DNA of 64,000 bases from DASZUK01 sp963745595 (GTDB lineage Bacteria; Actinomycetota; Acidimicrobiia; Acidimicrobiales; RAAP-2). Below, piece after piece: positions 37,626 through 45,808 of this stretch (positions are counted from its first letter, which is position 1; each line of letters begins with the position of its first letter). The stretch is taken from the NCBI GenBank assembly GCA_963745595.1, contig CAVUYB010000005.1, positions 124,001-188,000 on the forward strand, read 5' to 3'. The position numbers were made by a program, and so were the translations under genes. The notes below the pieces were generated by a model. It was not told the DNA's origin. It saw only the letters and a list, made by a program, of their open reading frames with translations, and made no database searches.

Positions 37626-38642
37626 TCACGTCGGGAGCCCGAGCGGCAGCGGGACCCCGGTGGCCTCGAACTCCTCCACCGGGAGGAACGTCTGCGCCCA
37701 GTGCCGGACCATGGCGATCGGGCGAAACGGGACGTCCCTCGGCACCGCCCGGCCGAGCCGGTCGGCGAGCGCCAGCGCCGGCATGTTGACCCCACTGGCC
37801 ACCGTCAGCGGCATGGCCCCAGGGAAGCGCGGGTTCACCTCGAGCAGCTTGGGAACACTGTCGCCGTCTTCCCGGAACTGGATGTTGGCGACGCTCGTCA
37901 GGCCGACCGTCCGGGCTACCGCGGCGGCCGCTTCCTGGAGGGCGGGCCGGCGCAGCGAGCAGCCGGCGACGGCGATCCCGGAGTCGACCTTGAGCCGGCT
38001 GCGCGGCACGGCCGCGGCGACGTGCCCGTCCCGGTAGGCGAGGACGTCGACGGAGTACTCCGGGCCGGGCAGGTACTCCTGGACCAGCAGCGAACCGTCG
38101 CGGGGCAGCCGGTCGAAGGCGGCCGCGTCCTCGACGAGCGCGATGCCCCTCGACCCGCTGCCCCGACGGGGCTTCACCAGCAGCGGCCAGCCGAGCGACA
38201 CCGGATCGAAGACGTCATCGAGCAACCCACCCAGCGGGAGCGGGATCTCCGGACCACAGGCCTGCAGCAACGCCCACTTGTCGAGGCACTGCTCGAGCGT
38301 CGTCAGCGACGCGCTGAGGACCGCGACGCCGAGGTCGTCGAAGTCACCGAGCCGCCGGGCGACGGGGATCAGCTCGCTGTCGACGGTCGGCACGACGACG
38401 TCGATCCGCGCCTGCCGGCACGTCTCGAGGACGACGTCGACGAACGCCGCGTCGTCCCCCCTCGGAACCAGCGCCCGACGATCTCGGGGCACGAGGTAGA
38501 GGCCGGCCGCGCACGGGTCGATGTCGACCGCCCAGCAGTCGGCGGACAGCTGCCCGTCCTCGTCGATCCCTTCGAGGAACGCCACCGCCGCCGGACCACC
38601 GGCCCCGGTGACGAGCACGCGGACCGGCTCGGTCGTCGTCAT
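37626..38642 (-). CDS. ATP-grasp ligase (CarB-like)
   Basis: 338 residues. The N terminus RVLVTGAGGPAAVAFLEG is a Rossmann-like preATP domain; WPLLVKPRRGSGSRGIALVEDA is the ATP-grasp lysine and glycine-rich loop; LLVQEYLPGPEYSVDVLAY and LLEVNPRFPGAMPL carry the ATP lid and metal-binding Glu/Asn. Such enzymes join a carboxylate to an amine through an acyl phosphate. Its ATG overlaps the stop of the receiver-deacetylase gene by 4 bp, so the two are probably made together. The substrate is unknown; an amino sugar is possible given the neighbours. Confidence 0.86.
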   Translation of the reverse strand: MTTTEPVRVLVTGAGGPAAVAFLEGIDEDGQLSADCWAVDIDPCAAGLYLVPRDRRALVPRGDDAAFVDVVLETCRQARIDVVVPTVDSELIPVARRLGDFDDLGVAVLSASLTTLEQCLDKWALLQACGPEIPLPLGGLLDDVFDPVSLGWPLLVKPRRGSGSRGIALVEDAAAFDRLPRDGSLLVQEYLPGPEYSVDVLAYRDGHVAAAVPRSRLKVDSGIAVAGCSLRRPALQEAAAAVARTVGLTSVANIQFREDGDSVPKLLEVNPRFPGAMPLTVASGVNMPALALADRLGRAVPRDVPFRPIAMVRHWAQTFLPVEEFEATGVPLPLGLPT

Positions 38643-39754
38643 TGGTGCTCGGCGGACGCGACCGGCGCGCCGGCCTGCCGGTCGCGGACGACCTCGAGCG
38701 GCTCCGAGAACTTCGTGGCGCCGAACCGACCCCAGTAACGGGCGGTGGCCCGAACGAGATCCTCGGCGAGGTACTGCCGGACCTCGGTCTGGCTCGTGTA
38801 CGCGCCGATGACGCCGATCTTCCCGTCGACGTGGTCGTCGACGCTGACGAAGCGGACCGGCCGGAACTCGACGGTGGCGGACGGGCTCTCGTAGCAGTAG
38901 ACGTTCGGCACCCGGCGGGCGGCGACCATCGTGGCGCGGTGGACGTTGCGGTGGTCCTGGTGCAAGTCGGCCAGCGTGTGGGTGTAGACGACGGTCGGTC
39001 GGACCTCCTTGATGACGCCTTCGAGGAGCCCGACCGTCGGATCGCCCTCGGGGATCCGGGTGTCCTCGAGATCCTCGAGGAACAGTCGGGCGCCGATCAT
39101 CTGGGCCGCTCGGGCGGCCTCGTCGGCCCGGCGGATGGCCTCGCCGCCGCGGGCGCCGTGGCTCATCGTGACGATGGCGACGTCGTCGCCGGTCACGCGG
39201 TGGTTCAAGAGGATGGCGCCGACGCCGATCTCGACGTCGTCGGGGTGGGCGCCGATCGCCAGGACGCGCTCGGCGCTGCGGTCCCGGGTGCGCTGCCGCT
39301 CAGCCAGCCGCTCGACCTGGGTCACGAGCGTCGTCGGCGAGATCGGCTTGGGGAGGAAGTCGTCGACTTCGATCCGCAGCGCCCGCACGGCGACGTCGAC
39401 GCTGGCGTCGGCCGTCATCAGGGCGATGGCCATCTGTGGCCGTCGGCGCCGGGCGTCGGCGACCAGCTCGAAGCCGGACCGGTCCGGGAGCCCGATGTCG
39501 GCCAGCAGCACTTCCCATGGCTCGTCGTCGAGCACCGCGAGCGCCTGCTGCGCGTCGGGGACGCCAGTGACCGTAAAGCCGCCTCGACGCAGCGCGGTGG
39601 TGACGAACTGCAGGGTGGCCCGGTCGTCCTCGACGACGAGCACCCGGCCCTTGGACGACGCCGATGACGAGGACCCGGTCGAAGGCGTGCCGTCCGGCGG
39701 TTTCCCGTCGCTGTCGGGGTCCGTGCCGCTCGGCGGCTCGGCACTATCGTTCAT
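38639..39754 (-). CDS. Response-regulator receiver fused to PIG-L N-deacetylase
   Basis: 371 residues. After a Ser/Gly-rich start (1-34), residues 36-150 form a receiver domain with acidic pocket VVEDD, phosphoacceptor Asp86 (LLADIGLPD) and Lys136 (LPKPIS), all intact. Residues 163-360 form a PIG-L/LmbE-type deacetylase with the zinc motif AHPDD (169-173) and HQDHRNVH (265-272). Those enzymes remove acetyl groups from GlcNAc-containing substrates. Phosphorylation by one of the flanking hybrid kinases could gate the deacetylase directly. The gene heads the ATP-grasp/GT2 unit. Confidence 0.88.
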   Translation of the reverse strand: MNDSAEPPSGTDPDSDGKPPDGTPSTGSSSSASSKGRVLVVEDDRATLQFVTTALRRGGFTVTGVPDAQQALAVLDDEPWEVLLADIGLPDRSGFELVADARRRRPQMAIALMTADASVDVAVRALRIEVDDFLPKPISPTTLVTQVERLAERQRTRDRSAERVLAIGAHPDDVEIGVGAILLNHRVTGDDVAIVTMSHGARGGEAIRRADEAARAAQMIGARLFLEDLEDTRIPEGDPTVGLLEGVIKEVRPTVVYTHTLADLHQDHRNVHRATMVAARRVPNVYCYESPSATVEFRPVRFVSVDDHVDGKIGVIGAYTSQTEVRQYLAEDLVRATARYWGRFGATKFSEPLEVVRDRQAGAPVASAEHQ

Positions 39755-39877
39755 GCGTCACGGCGTTCACTGCGTCACGACCTCCCAAAAGGCTGCCTTC
39801 TTGACCACGCCAAAGACCAGCGGATCGTTCGCAGTCAGAGAGTACCGAATCCGGTCCGGTCGATCGACGCCATCCTG
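39755..39877. promoter_or_regulatory. Divergent promoter gap between receiver-PIG-L and membrane kinase
   Basis: A 123-bp gap separates the two divergent starts. It must hold promoters for both, but no consensus pair is convincing. Confidence 0.4.
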
Positions 39878-41878
39878 ATGCGATCCCCCTTGCCGTGGAC
39901 GGTCGAGCGGTGGTCCGACGCCCGTCTGCTGACCAAGTCCCTGTTGATCGTCGGTGTGCCGGTGCTCGCCCTGATCGTGACCGTCGCCATCTCGCTCGGG
40001 CTGCAGGGCCGTGAGAGCAGCTACCGAACGACGGCCATCGCCATCAACGCCGACCTCAACTCCTCCCAACAGGCGGTTCAATCGTTCTACGAGGCGGACT
40101 CGTTCGTCCGCGGTTCGGTGACCACCGGAGACCAGTCGTCGCTTCGTTCGTTCGATACCGTCGTGCCGACGCTCGTCGGGTGGCTCGGGGCGCTCCGGAC
40201 CGAGCCGAACGTGAACGAAGGTCGGGCAGTGACGGCCGTCATGACCGACGGTCACCACGAGATCGCCGTCCTCGACGAGATCCGACGGGTGGCGGTTGGA
40301 TCGGCTGGTGCCGCCGGGTCCGGGTCGAGCCGTGTGACCGTCGGCGGGGACGGCGAGGCGACCAGCGTGCTCGTCGCCCGGGACGACGTGTCGATGGGCC
40401 GCCTGCAGCGCGACCTGCAGAGCCTGATCGCCGAGCAGAGTGCGGCCTCGTTGCTCCAACGATCGAGGATCATCAACGCCCAGGATCTGTCGGAGTGGTT
40501 CTTGATCGCCGGTCTCGCCGTCGGCGTGCTCGGTGGCGTGCTCGGCACCGTGCTGCTGTCGACGAGCATCGTCCGCCGGGTGAAGCTGGTCGGGGTCAAC
40601 GCCCAACGGTTCCTCGTGAGCCAGCCGCTCGAGGAGATACCGGACTCCGAGGACGAGATCGGACAGCTCTCCGACGTCATCATCACCGCCGGGTCGCTGC
40701 TGGCTGAGCGCAACCGGGAGATCGCCGCGGCCCGCGACGACGCGCTCGCCGCCAATCAGGCCAAGGACGAGTTCCTCTCGAGGATGAGCCACGAGCTGCG
40801 GACGCCTCTGACCGCCATCCTCGGCTTCGGCCAGCTGTTGCAGCTCGAACAGCTGGGCGACGAGGACCGCGAGAGCGTCGATCACATCGTGCGGGCCGGC
40901 GAGCATCTGCTCAGCCTGATCAACGAGGTGCTCGACATCGCCCAGGTGACCCAGGGACGGCTCGACCTCCTTTTCGAGACGGTCGACGTGGACGCGGTGG
41001 TCCGCGAGGCCGTCGCCCTCATGGGGCCGGCGGCCGCCGAGCGGGGCGTCACGATCGACGTCGTCCGGCCCGCGGCCGACCTGGTCGCGCTCGCCGATCG
41101 ACAGCGGCTGCACCAGATCCTCCTCAACCTGTTGTCCAACGCCATCAAGTACAACCGGCCGACAGGTTCGGTCACCGTCGCGATCCAGCCGGAGCACGAC
41201 GGCGACGGGATCGACGTCGCGGTCGTCGATACCGGTCCGGGCATCGAGGAGTCACAGCTCGAAAGGGTGTTCATCCCGTTCGACCGCCTCTCGGCCGCCC
41301 ACAGCACGATCGAGGGCACCGGCGTCGGGTTGCCGCTCGCTCGGGCCCTGTCCGAAGCGATGGGCGGCACGCTGACCTTCCGGAGCGAGGTCGGCGTCGG
41401 ATCGACCTTCACCATCCAACTGGTCCGGGACGTCAAGGGCTCGACGGCTGGTGAGCCGCGCCGCCGCCCGATGGTCGGCCATCCGGACGGTGACGGGCCG
41501 CGCCACGGCCGTACGGTGCTCTATGCCGAGAACGACCTGGCGAACCTCCGGATCCTCCAGCGCGTGCTCCGGCACCGGCCGGAGCTCCTGCAGGTGGCCG
41601 TCCAGGGCCAGAGCTGCCTCAACCTGGCCCGCCAGCTCGATCCGGCCCTCGTCCTCGTCGAGCTGCACCTGCCCGACATCCGCGGCGAAGAGGTGCTCCA
41701 TCGGCTGAAGGCCGACCCGCTGACCGCCGGCATCCCGGTCGCCGTCTTCGGAGCCGACGTCGGGCCGGGCCGGACCGACCAGCTCGTGCAAGCCGGCGCG
41801 CTCACGTTCCTGCCCGCGCCGCTCGACGTCCGTCGCCTCATCGCGCTGCTCGACCAGGTCGGCGACGCCACCACCTGA
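39878..41878 (+). CDS. Membrane hybrid histidine kinase with degenerate receiver
   Basis: 666 residues: transmembrane helix (about 27-47), an extracytoplasmic four-helix-type sensor, a second helix (209-230), HAMP-like linker, HisKA (SHELRTPLTAILGFGQLL), HATPase (NLLSNAIKYN, DTGPGIE, GTGVGLPLA) and a C-terminal receiver-like domain. In the receiver the phosphoacceptor is Glu595 (VLVELHLPD), the pocket reads AEND (Glu551, Asn552) and the conserved lysine is Ala647 (LPAPL). It therefore cannot be phosphorylated normally. It is divergent from the receiver-PIG-L gene and is a natural sensor for it. Confidence 0.9.
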   Translation: MRSPLPWTVERWSDARLLTKSLLIVGVPVLALIVTVAISLGLQGRESSYRTTAIAINADLNSSQQAVQSFYEADSFVRGSVTTGDQSSLRSFDTVVPTLVGWLGALRTEPNVNEGRAVTAVMTDGHHEIAVLDEIRRVAVGSAGAAGSGSSRVTVGGDGEATSVLVARDDVSMGRLQRDLQSLIAEQSAASLLQRSRIINAQDLSEWFLIAGLAVGVLGGVLGTVLLSTSIVRRVKLVGVNAQRFLVSQPLEEIPDSEDEIGQLSDVIITAGSLLAERNREIAAARDDALAANQAKDEFLSRMSHELRTPLTAILGFGQLLQLEQLGDEDRESVDHIVRAGEHLLSLINEVLDIAQVTQGRLDLLFETVDVDAVVREAVALMGPAAAERGVTIDVVRPAADLVALADRQRLHQILLNLLSNAIKYNRPTGSVTVAIQPEHDGDGIDVAVVDTGPGIEESQLERVFIPFDRLSAAHSTIEGTGVGLPLARALSEAMGGTLTFRSEVGVGSTFTIQLVRDVKGSTAGEPRRRPMVGHPDGDGPRHGRTVLYAENDLANLRILQRVLRHRPELLQVAVQGQSCLNLARQLDPALVLVELHLPDIRGEEVLHRLKADPLTAGIPVAVFGADVGPGRTDQLVQAGALTFLPAPLDVRRLIALLDQVGDATT

Positions 41879-41902
41879 CGGTCCGGGAACGCCGGCCGCC
41901 GG

Positions 41903-41945
41903 CCGGGAGCGCGGGCACCGGGAGCGCGGCACCGGGACGCTGGCC
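41903..41945. repeat. Degenerate 14-15-bp tandem repeat
   Basis: CCGGGAGCGCGGGCA and CCGGGAGCGCGGCA (one G fewer) are followed by a diverged copy CCGGGACGCTGGCCA; a further similar unit lies near 41970. The repeat is intergenic after the hybrid kinase. Confidence 0.55.
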
Positions 41946-42086
41946 ACGCGAGCGGGCCCGGGAGCGCGGGCCGCTCCGGCGTGACCTCGCCGGAGGTATT
42001 CGGGAACGATCGTTAAATCTGGCCATTTCTTGACCGGTTTCGAGGCGCACGATGGGGCCGATAACGAACGTACGGCTAGGGAAACG

Positions 42087-42108
42087 CCCGGCCGGAGAGA
42101 CGGCCGGG
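42087..42108 (+). other. Hairpin in the leader of the DinB-like gene
   Basis: CCCGGCCG pairs with CGGCCGGG around GAGAGA, followed by GCAATCCGGCAG and AGACGGAGG. It lies in a structured-looking 100-nt leader. I could not match it to a known riboswitch with confidence. Confidence 0.45.
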
Positions 42109-42137
42109 GCAATCCGGCAGAAAGACGGAGGTGCTCG

Positions 42138-42725
42138 ATGCCCGGTCTCATCCCCCCGGTCGACGGCGAACGAGACGGCTTGCTCGCCGCGCTGGCCCAA
42201 CAGCGCTACATCCTGCGGATCGCCACCTACGGGCTCTCCGACGACCAGGCCCGGGCGGTGCCGTCGGCGAGCGTCCTCAGCGTCGGCGGGCTGGTCAAGC
42301 ACGCGGCGGCGACCGAGCGAGGCTGGATGGACATCGCCCTCGAACGGCGGCACGCCGGTTCGATGGGCGATTACGAGGCCAACTTCGCACTCCAGCCCGG
42401 CGAGACGCTCGAAGAGGTGCTCGCCGGCTACGACCGAGTCGCCCGGGACACCGAGGCGGTGCTCGACGGCATCGCCGACCTCGGCCAGCCGGTTCCGGTG
42501 CCGCCGGGGGTGCCGTGGTTCCCCGACGACGTCGACGCCTGGTCGGTGCGCTGGGTGCTGCTCCACCTCATCACCGAGACGGCCCGCCACGCCGGCCACG
42601 CCGACATCGTCCGGGAGTCCATCGACGGCGCCACCGCCTACCCGCTGATGGCCGCGGCCGAGGGGTGGCCGGCGACGCCGTGGATGCAGCCGTGGGCGCC
42701 GGACGGGGCGTCGGTGCCGGCCTGA
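42138..42725 (+). CDS. DinB/DUF664-family protein
   Basis: 195 residues of the DinB-like four-helix bundle: RDGLLAALAQQRYILRIATYGLSDDQAR, a first metal histidine in LVKHAAATERGWMDIAL and a second pair in WVLLHLITETARHAGHADIVRESIDGAT. These proteins bind a divalent metal with three histidines, and some are thiol-dependent transferases. ATG 42138 has GGAGG at 42127-42131; the longer open frame lies in the leader. Confidence 0.87.
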   Translation: MPGLIPPVDGERDGLLAALAQQRYILRIATYGLSDDQARAVPSASVLSVGGLVKHAAATERGWMDIALERRHAGSMGDYEANFALQPGETLEEVLAGYDRVARDTEAVLDGIADLGQPVPVPPGVPWFPDDVDAWSVRWVLLHLITETARHAGHADIVRESIDGATAYPLMAAAEGWPATPWMQPWAPDGASVPA

Positions 42726-42728
42726 CCG

Positions 42729-43172
42729 TCAGCCCGCTCGGAGAAGCTGGCCCTCGTTCACGACCGCCCGCTCCCGAGCCGCGGCGGCGATCCGTCGGGC
42801 GACGGACGGCGACGCGTCCACCAGCGCCCAGAACTCCGGGCCGCTGCTGACCAGTGCGGTGACCTCCGATACCGACGTCACGGTGGCCGAGCGGGGGCGC
42901 CCGGAAAGGAGGCCCATCTCGCCGACGAACGCGCCGACGCCGAGCTCGGCGACGGGAACGGTGGCCTGGTCGACCTGCCGGGTCACCCGGGCGGTCCCGC
43001 CGGTGATGAGGACGAACTCGTTGGCCGACCCGCCCTCTCGCATGATCGGGGTGCCCGGGTGGATGTGCACCGGCGTCATCAGCGCGGCCAGCCGCCGCCG
43101 CTCGGAGCGGCTGCACTCGGCGAAGAGATCGACGTCGTTCAATTTGTCCGGGGTCGAAGCCGTTCTGAACAT
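42729..43172 (-). CDS. Cyclic-nucleotide-binding-domain protein
   Basis: 147 residues: a single cNMP-binding beta-barrel (LFAECSRSERRRLAALMTPVHIHPGTPIMREGGSANEFVLITGGTARV) with a phosphate-binding-cassette-like VGEMGLLSGRPRSATVTSVSE. It has no DNA-binding HTH, so it is not a full Crp-type regulator. It ends 3 bp past the convergent DinB gene. ATG 43172 is chosen for AGGGTG upstream and for matching the domain start. Confidence 0.85.
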   Translation of the reverse strand: MFRTASTPDKLNDVDLFAECSRSERRRLAALMTPVHIHPGTPIMREGGSANEFVLITGGTARVTRQVDQATVPVAELGVGAFVGEMGLLSGRPRSATVTSVSEVTALVSSGPEFWALVDASPSVARRIAAAARERAVVNEGQLLRAG

Positions 43173-43274
43173 GGGGCACCCTTCGGGGGTTCTCTTACTT
43201 CTCTGTTGGTTCCACCACCATCGTCGCGGAGGCCGTCCCATCTGTCAAGGAAATGAGTGGGATCTACTCCATCG

Positions 43275-43839
43275 TCAAAGAAGATCGGGTTCCTGGACCT
43301 CCGGTCCGCGGGGCCCGACGACCGTCTCCACCGTCGCGGCGTCGGTGGCAGGATGGCCTGCCTGGAGGTCGCCGGCCGCGCCGGCGGTCGAGCTGCCCTT
43401 GGCGGGGCCCGGCACTACCGTCCTCGACGGTCACGAGGAACGCTTCGTGGTCGCCGGCAGTGGTGCGCCAGAGGATGTGGCCCTCGATCCAGGCCGAGCA
43501 GTCGGCGAGGATCGGTGCACCGGTGGCGCCGCGCCGCCAGTGGACGTGGTCGAACTTGTCCATAACGTCGCCACTCTGTTCCCCGAAGAGGGATGCCAGG
43601 TCGTGCTGATCGGTGCCGAGCAGGTGGACGGCCAGCCCGGCGGCCTGTTCGGCGACGCGGAAGGTGTGGTTCTGCTTCGAGATGCAGACGATGAAGCGGG
43701 ACGGGCGGATGCTCGACTGCGTGACGAACCCGGCCAAGCAGCCGCTGACCTCCGTCGCGTCGGCCGCGGTGACGACGTAGAGCGGGTAGTCGACGCGGTC
43801 GACGAGCGCATCGAGGTCGGTGGCCGGGTCGCTACCCAT
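43275..43839 (-). pseudogene. Flavin-reductase-domain protein, +1 frame break near 43397
   Basis: From ATG 43839 the frame encodes an FMN-binding split barrel of flavin reductases (VDYPLYVVTAADATEVSGCLAGFVTQSSIRPSRFIVCISKQNHTF, LAVHLLGTDQHDLASLFG, APILADCSAWIEGHI). After SAGPRQG the frame is arginine-rich, whereas the +1 frame gives SSTAGAAGDLQAGHPATDAA and ends at TGA 43275. Restoring GG to the GGG at 43396-43398 yields a normal-looking C terminus and about 188 residues. Confidence 0.75.
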
Positions 43840-43953
43840 CGTCGTCGCTCTACCCCGAGACGTGGCCGCCCATTCGACCGCGCCGTGACACCGTTCGGCC
43901 GTATTCAGCCATAGGACGACGGTCGATCGCGAACGATTGCCGCTGAACGGGTG

Positions 43954-43968
43954 TAGAGTGTGCGGATG
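43954..43968 (+). promoter_or_regulatory. Leaderless promoter -10 of small ORF
   Basis: TAGAGT at 43954-43959 is followed by 6 nt and ATG 43966, the same layout as other leaderless genes in the window. Confidence 0.45.
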
Positions 43969-44136
43969 CAACGGACCGACCGAGCCCAGCATGAGGCGAG
44001 TGACGTCGTCGCGTCCTTGACCGCGGTAAGTGCGGTCTGTCGGTCGGCCCAGCTGTCGCTGCCGATGGCACTCGATGCCGATGGCGGATCGATGCTGGCG
44101 TCGGCAGCCGTGAAGGGGGCCTCCTCGATGGTGTGA
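43966..44136 (+). CDS. Small protein (56 residues) with its own promoter and terminator
   Basis: The product starts MQRTDRAQHEASDVVASLTAVSAVC and ends AAVKGASSMV. It is mostly helical, contains one cysteine and shows no signal peptide. I do not recognise it. A leaderless -10 precedes it and an intrinsic terminator follows at 44168. Alternatively the unit makes a small regulatory RNA of about 230 nt. Confidence 0.5.
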   Translation: MQRTDRAQHEASDVVASLTAVSAVCRSAQLSLPMALDADGGSMLASAAVKGASSMV

Positions 44137-44167
44137 ACTGGACTTCCAGAAGTCCGGAACCGTCGAG

Positions 44168-44197
44168 GAGCCGCTCCCACCAGGGGGCGGCTCTTTT
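44168..44197 (+). terminator. Intrinsic terminator, 11-bp stem and T4
   Basis: GAGCCGCTCCC pairs with GGGGGCGGCTC around ACCA, then TTTT. This is the cleanest Rho-independent terminator in the window. Confidence 0.8.
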
Positions 44198-44386
44198 GCG
44201 TTCCGGGTGGCGACCGCGGGCGCCGCTCGGCGTGGTCGTTGACCGACCGGTCCGGGGACCGTGGCCGAGCGGACCGGATGGCCGCGTCGACCCGGTAGCG
44301 ACGTCGATCGGCTGGGCAAATACCGCGCCGATCCGTGGATAACTGAGATCGAAATAGTGATCGTATGGTGACGAAGGAGAAGAGCA

Positions 44387-44524
44387 ATGGAACGACAACG
44401 TGACGACGAGCCGGAGCGGTTCGACGACGACTACGGCTACTGGCCGCCCGACGACACCTTCGTCGCGGTCGGCGACCGCCACGACCGCGGGGTCGAGTCG
44501 CTGTGCGTCGGCGAGGCGGCCTGA
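44387..44524 (+). CDS. Small acidic protein (45 residues)
   Basis: ATG 44387 follows AAGGAGA with 6 nt spacing, a good ribosome site. The product is rich in Asp and Arg (RDDEPERFDDDYGYWPPDDTFVAV) and has one cysteine near the end. It precedes the ribbon-helix-helix-like gene by 108 bp. Function unknown. Confidence 0.6.
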   Translation: MERQRDDEPERFDDDYGYWPPDDTFVAVGDRHDRGVESLCVGEAA

Positions 44525-44632
44525 GAGCGGCCGCGCCCTCGGCTCCGTGTGCCCGGCTCCGTCCGCTCGGCTCCGTCCGCTCGGCTCCGGCCCCGGGTTC
44601 CCTCCAGAACGTCAGTGTGTAATAATGTAATT

Positions 44633-45259
44633 ATGAAATACGGACAGATGGCAGAGGAAGAGATGGGTCGGCGGCCCGGTGGTCGCCGTGGCCGGGGCCG
44701 TCCTCGGCAGGGCACGGAGCAGCGGACGACGGCCGAGCAACGGCAGCGGATCCGGGCGTGGTTCGCCGGCCGGCTGCCCGAGGAGTGGGGCGTCGGCCCG
44801 GCCGACGTCGCGGTCGACGACGACGAGGTCCTCGTGACGGTGACGCTCGCGCCGGTCGCGTTGCCCGACGACGCCACGGCGGCCGAGCGGGAGACCGCGG
44901 CGGGCGCCCGGGTGGCCGGTTTCCGCGAGGAGACGCGGGAGCGGCGTATGCAGGTCGCGGCAGAAGCCCAGGCCCAGTTCGACCGGGTGGTGAGCTGGGG
45001 GGCGTCGAGCGGGTCGACGACGTACGCGTTTACGACGGCGAGCGTGCCGGTGATGACGCGCCTGCGGATCGGCGAGCGTCAGGTGCTCGATACGCTCATC
45101 GACGCCGGCGTTGCCCGCAGCCGGAGCGAGGCGCTGGCCTGGTGCGTCCGGCTGGTGGCGACGAACGAGGATCACTGGATCAGCGACCTCCGGTCGGCCT
45201 TCGAGCACGTCGAGGAGGTTCGGTCCCGGGGCCCCGCGTCCCGGTCGACCGACTCGTAA
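44633..45259 (+). CDS. Protein with C-terminal ribbon-helix-helix-like domain
   Basis: 208 residues. The N-terminal region is very basic (MGRRPGGRRGRGRPRQ, residues 10-25), and residues 40-95 form an alpha/beta segment. Residues 145-195 (TRLRIGERQVLDTLIDAGVARSRSEALAWCVRLV) fit a CopG/Arc-type ribbon-helix-helix pattern. A DNA-binding role is inferred. ATG 44633 lies in an AT-rich patch (TAATAATG) that looks like a -10 of a leaderless message. Confidence 0.65.
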   Translation: MKYGQMAEEEMGRRPGGRRGRGRPRQGTEQRTTAEQRQRIRAWFAGRLPEEWGVGPADVAVDDDEVLVTVTLAPVALPDDATAAERETAAGARVAGFREETRERRMQVAAEAQAQFDRVVSWGASSGSTTYAFTTASVPVMTRLRIGERQVLDTLIDAGVARSRSEALAWCVRLVATNEDHWISDLRSAFEHVEEVRSRGPASRSTDS

Positions 45260-45344
45260 GAGTCAGCCTCGTAGGAGCGGCCCGATCGGCCGACGAGCGA
45301 GCCGGTCGAGCGATCGGCACAGGTCGGCACGTAGGGTGCGGGCC

Positions 45345-45716
45345 ATGGCCCACGACCACGAGACGACGTACGGCCCGCAGGTGCGCGAGGAGCTGGCCGG
45401 CCCGTACCGGGCGCTGCGGGAGGCGATCCCGGACGTGTTGAGCGGCTACGCCGCGCTCGGCCGGGCGGCAATGGGTGACGGCGAGCTGTCGACCAAGACG
45501 AAGGAGCTCATCGCCCTGGCCATCGCCATCACCCGGGAGTGCGACGGCTGCATCGCCGCCCACGCGCAGGGCGCGTTCCGCCGTGGGGCGTCGACGGCCG
45601 AGGTGGCGGAGATGATCGGCGTCGCGATCATGATGAACGGCGGCCCGGGGACGGTCTGGGGACCACGGGCCCTCGCCGCGTTCTCCGAGTTCGTGGCGGC
45701 GACAGCACCGACGTAG
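45345..45716 (+). CDS. Carboxymuconolactone decarboxylase/AhpD-like protein
   Basis: 123 residues with the AhpD-like CxxC plus His motif in ITRECDGCIAAHAQGAFRRGAS, the redox-active signature of alkylhydroperoxidase-type members. The rest of the six-helix fold is present (MIGVAIMMNGGPGTVWGPRALAAFSEF). TAGGGT ends 7 nt before ATG 45345, so the message is probably leaderless. Confidence 0.9.
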   Translation: MAHDHETTYGPQVREELAGPYRALREAIPDVLSGYAALGRAAMGDGELSTKTKELIALAIAITRECDGCIAAHAQGAFRRGASTAEVAEMIGVAIMMNGGPGTVWGPRALAAFSEFVAATAPT

Positions 45717-45808
45717 CGCGACAGAGCACCGACGGACACGCGGAGAAGAGATGGCGATGATCCCGGTTCACCGCCGGTGGGTCGGTTCACCGCCGGGTGG
45801 ATCGGGCG

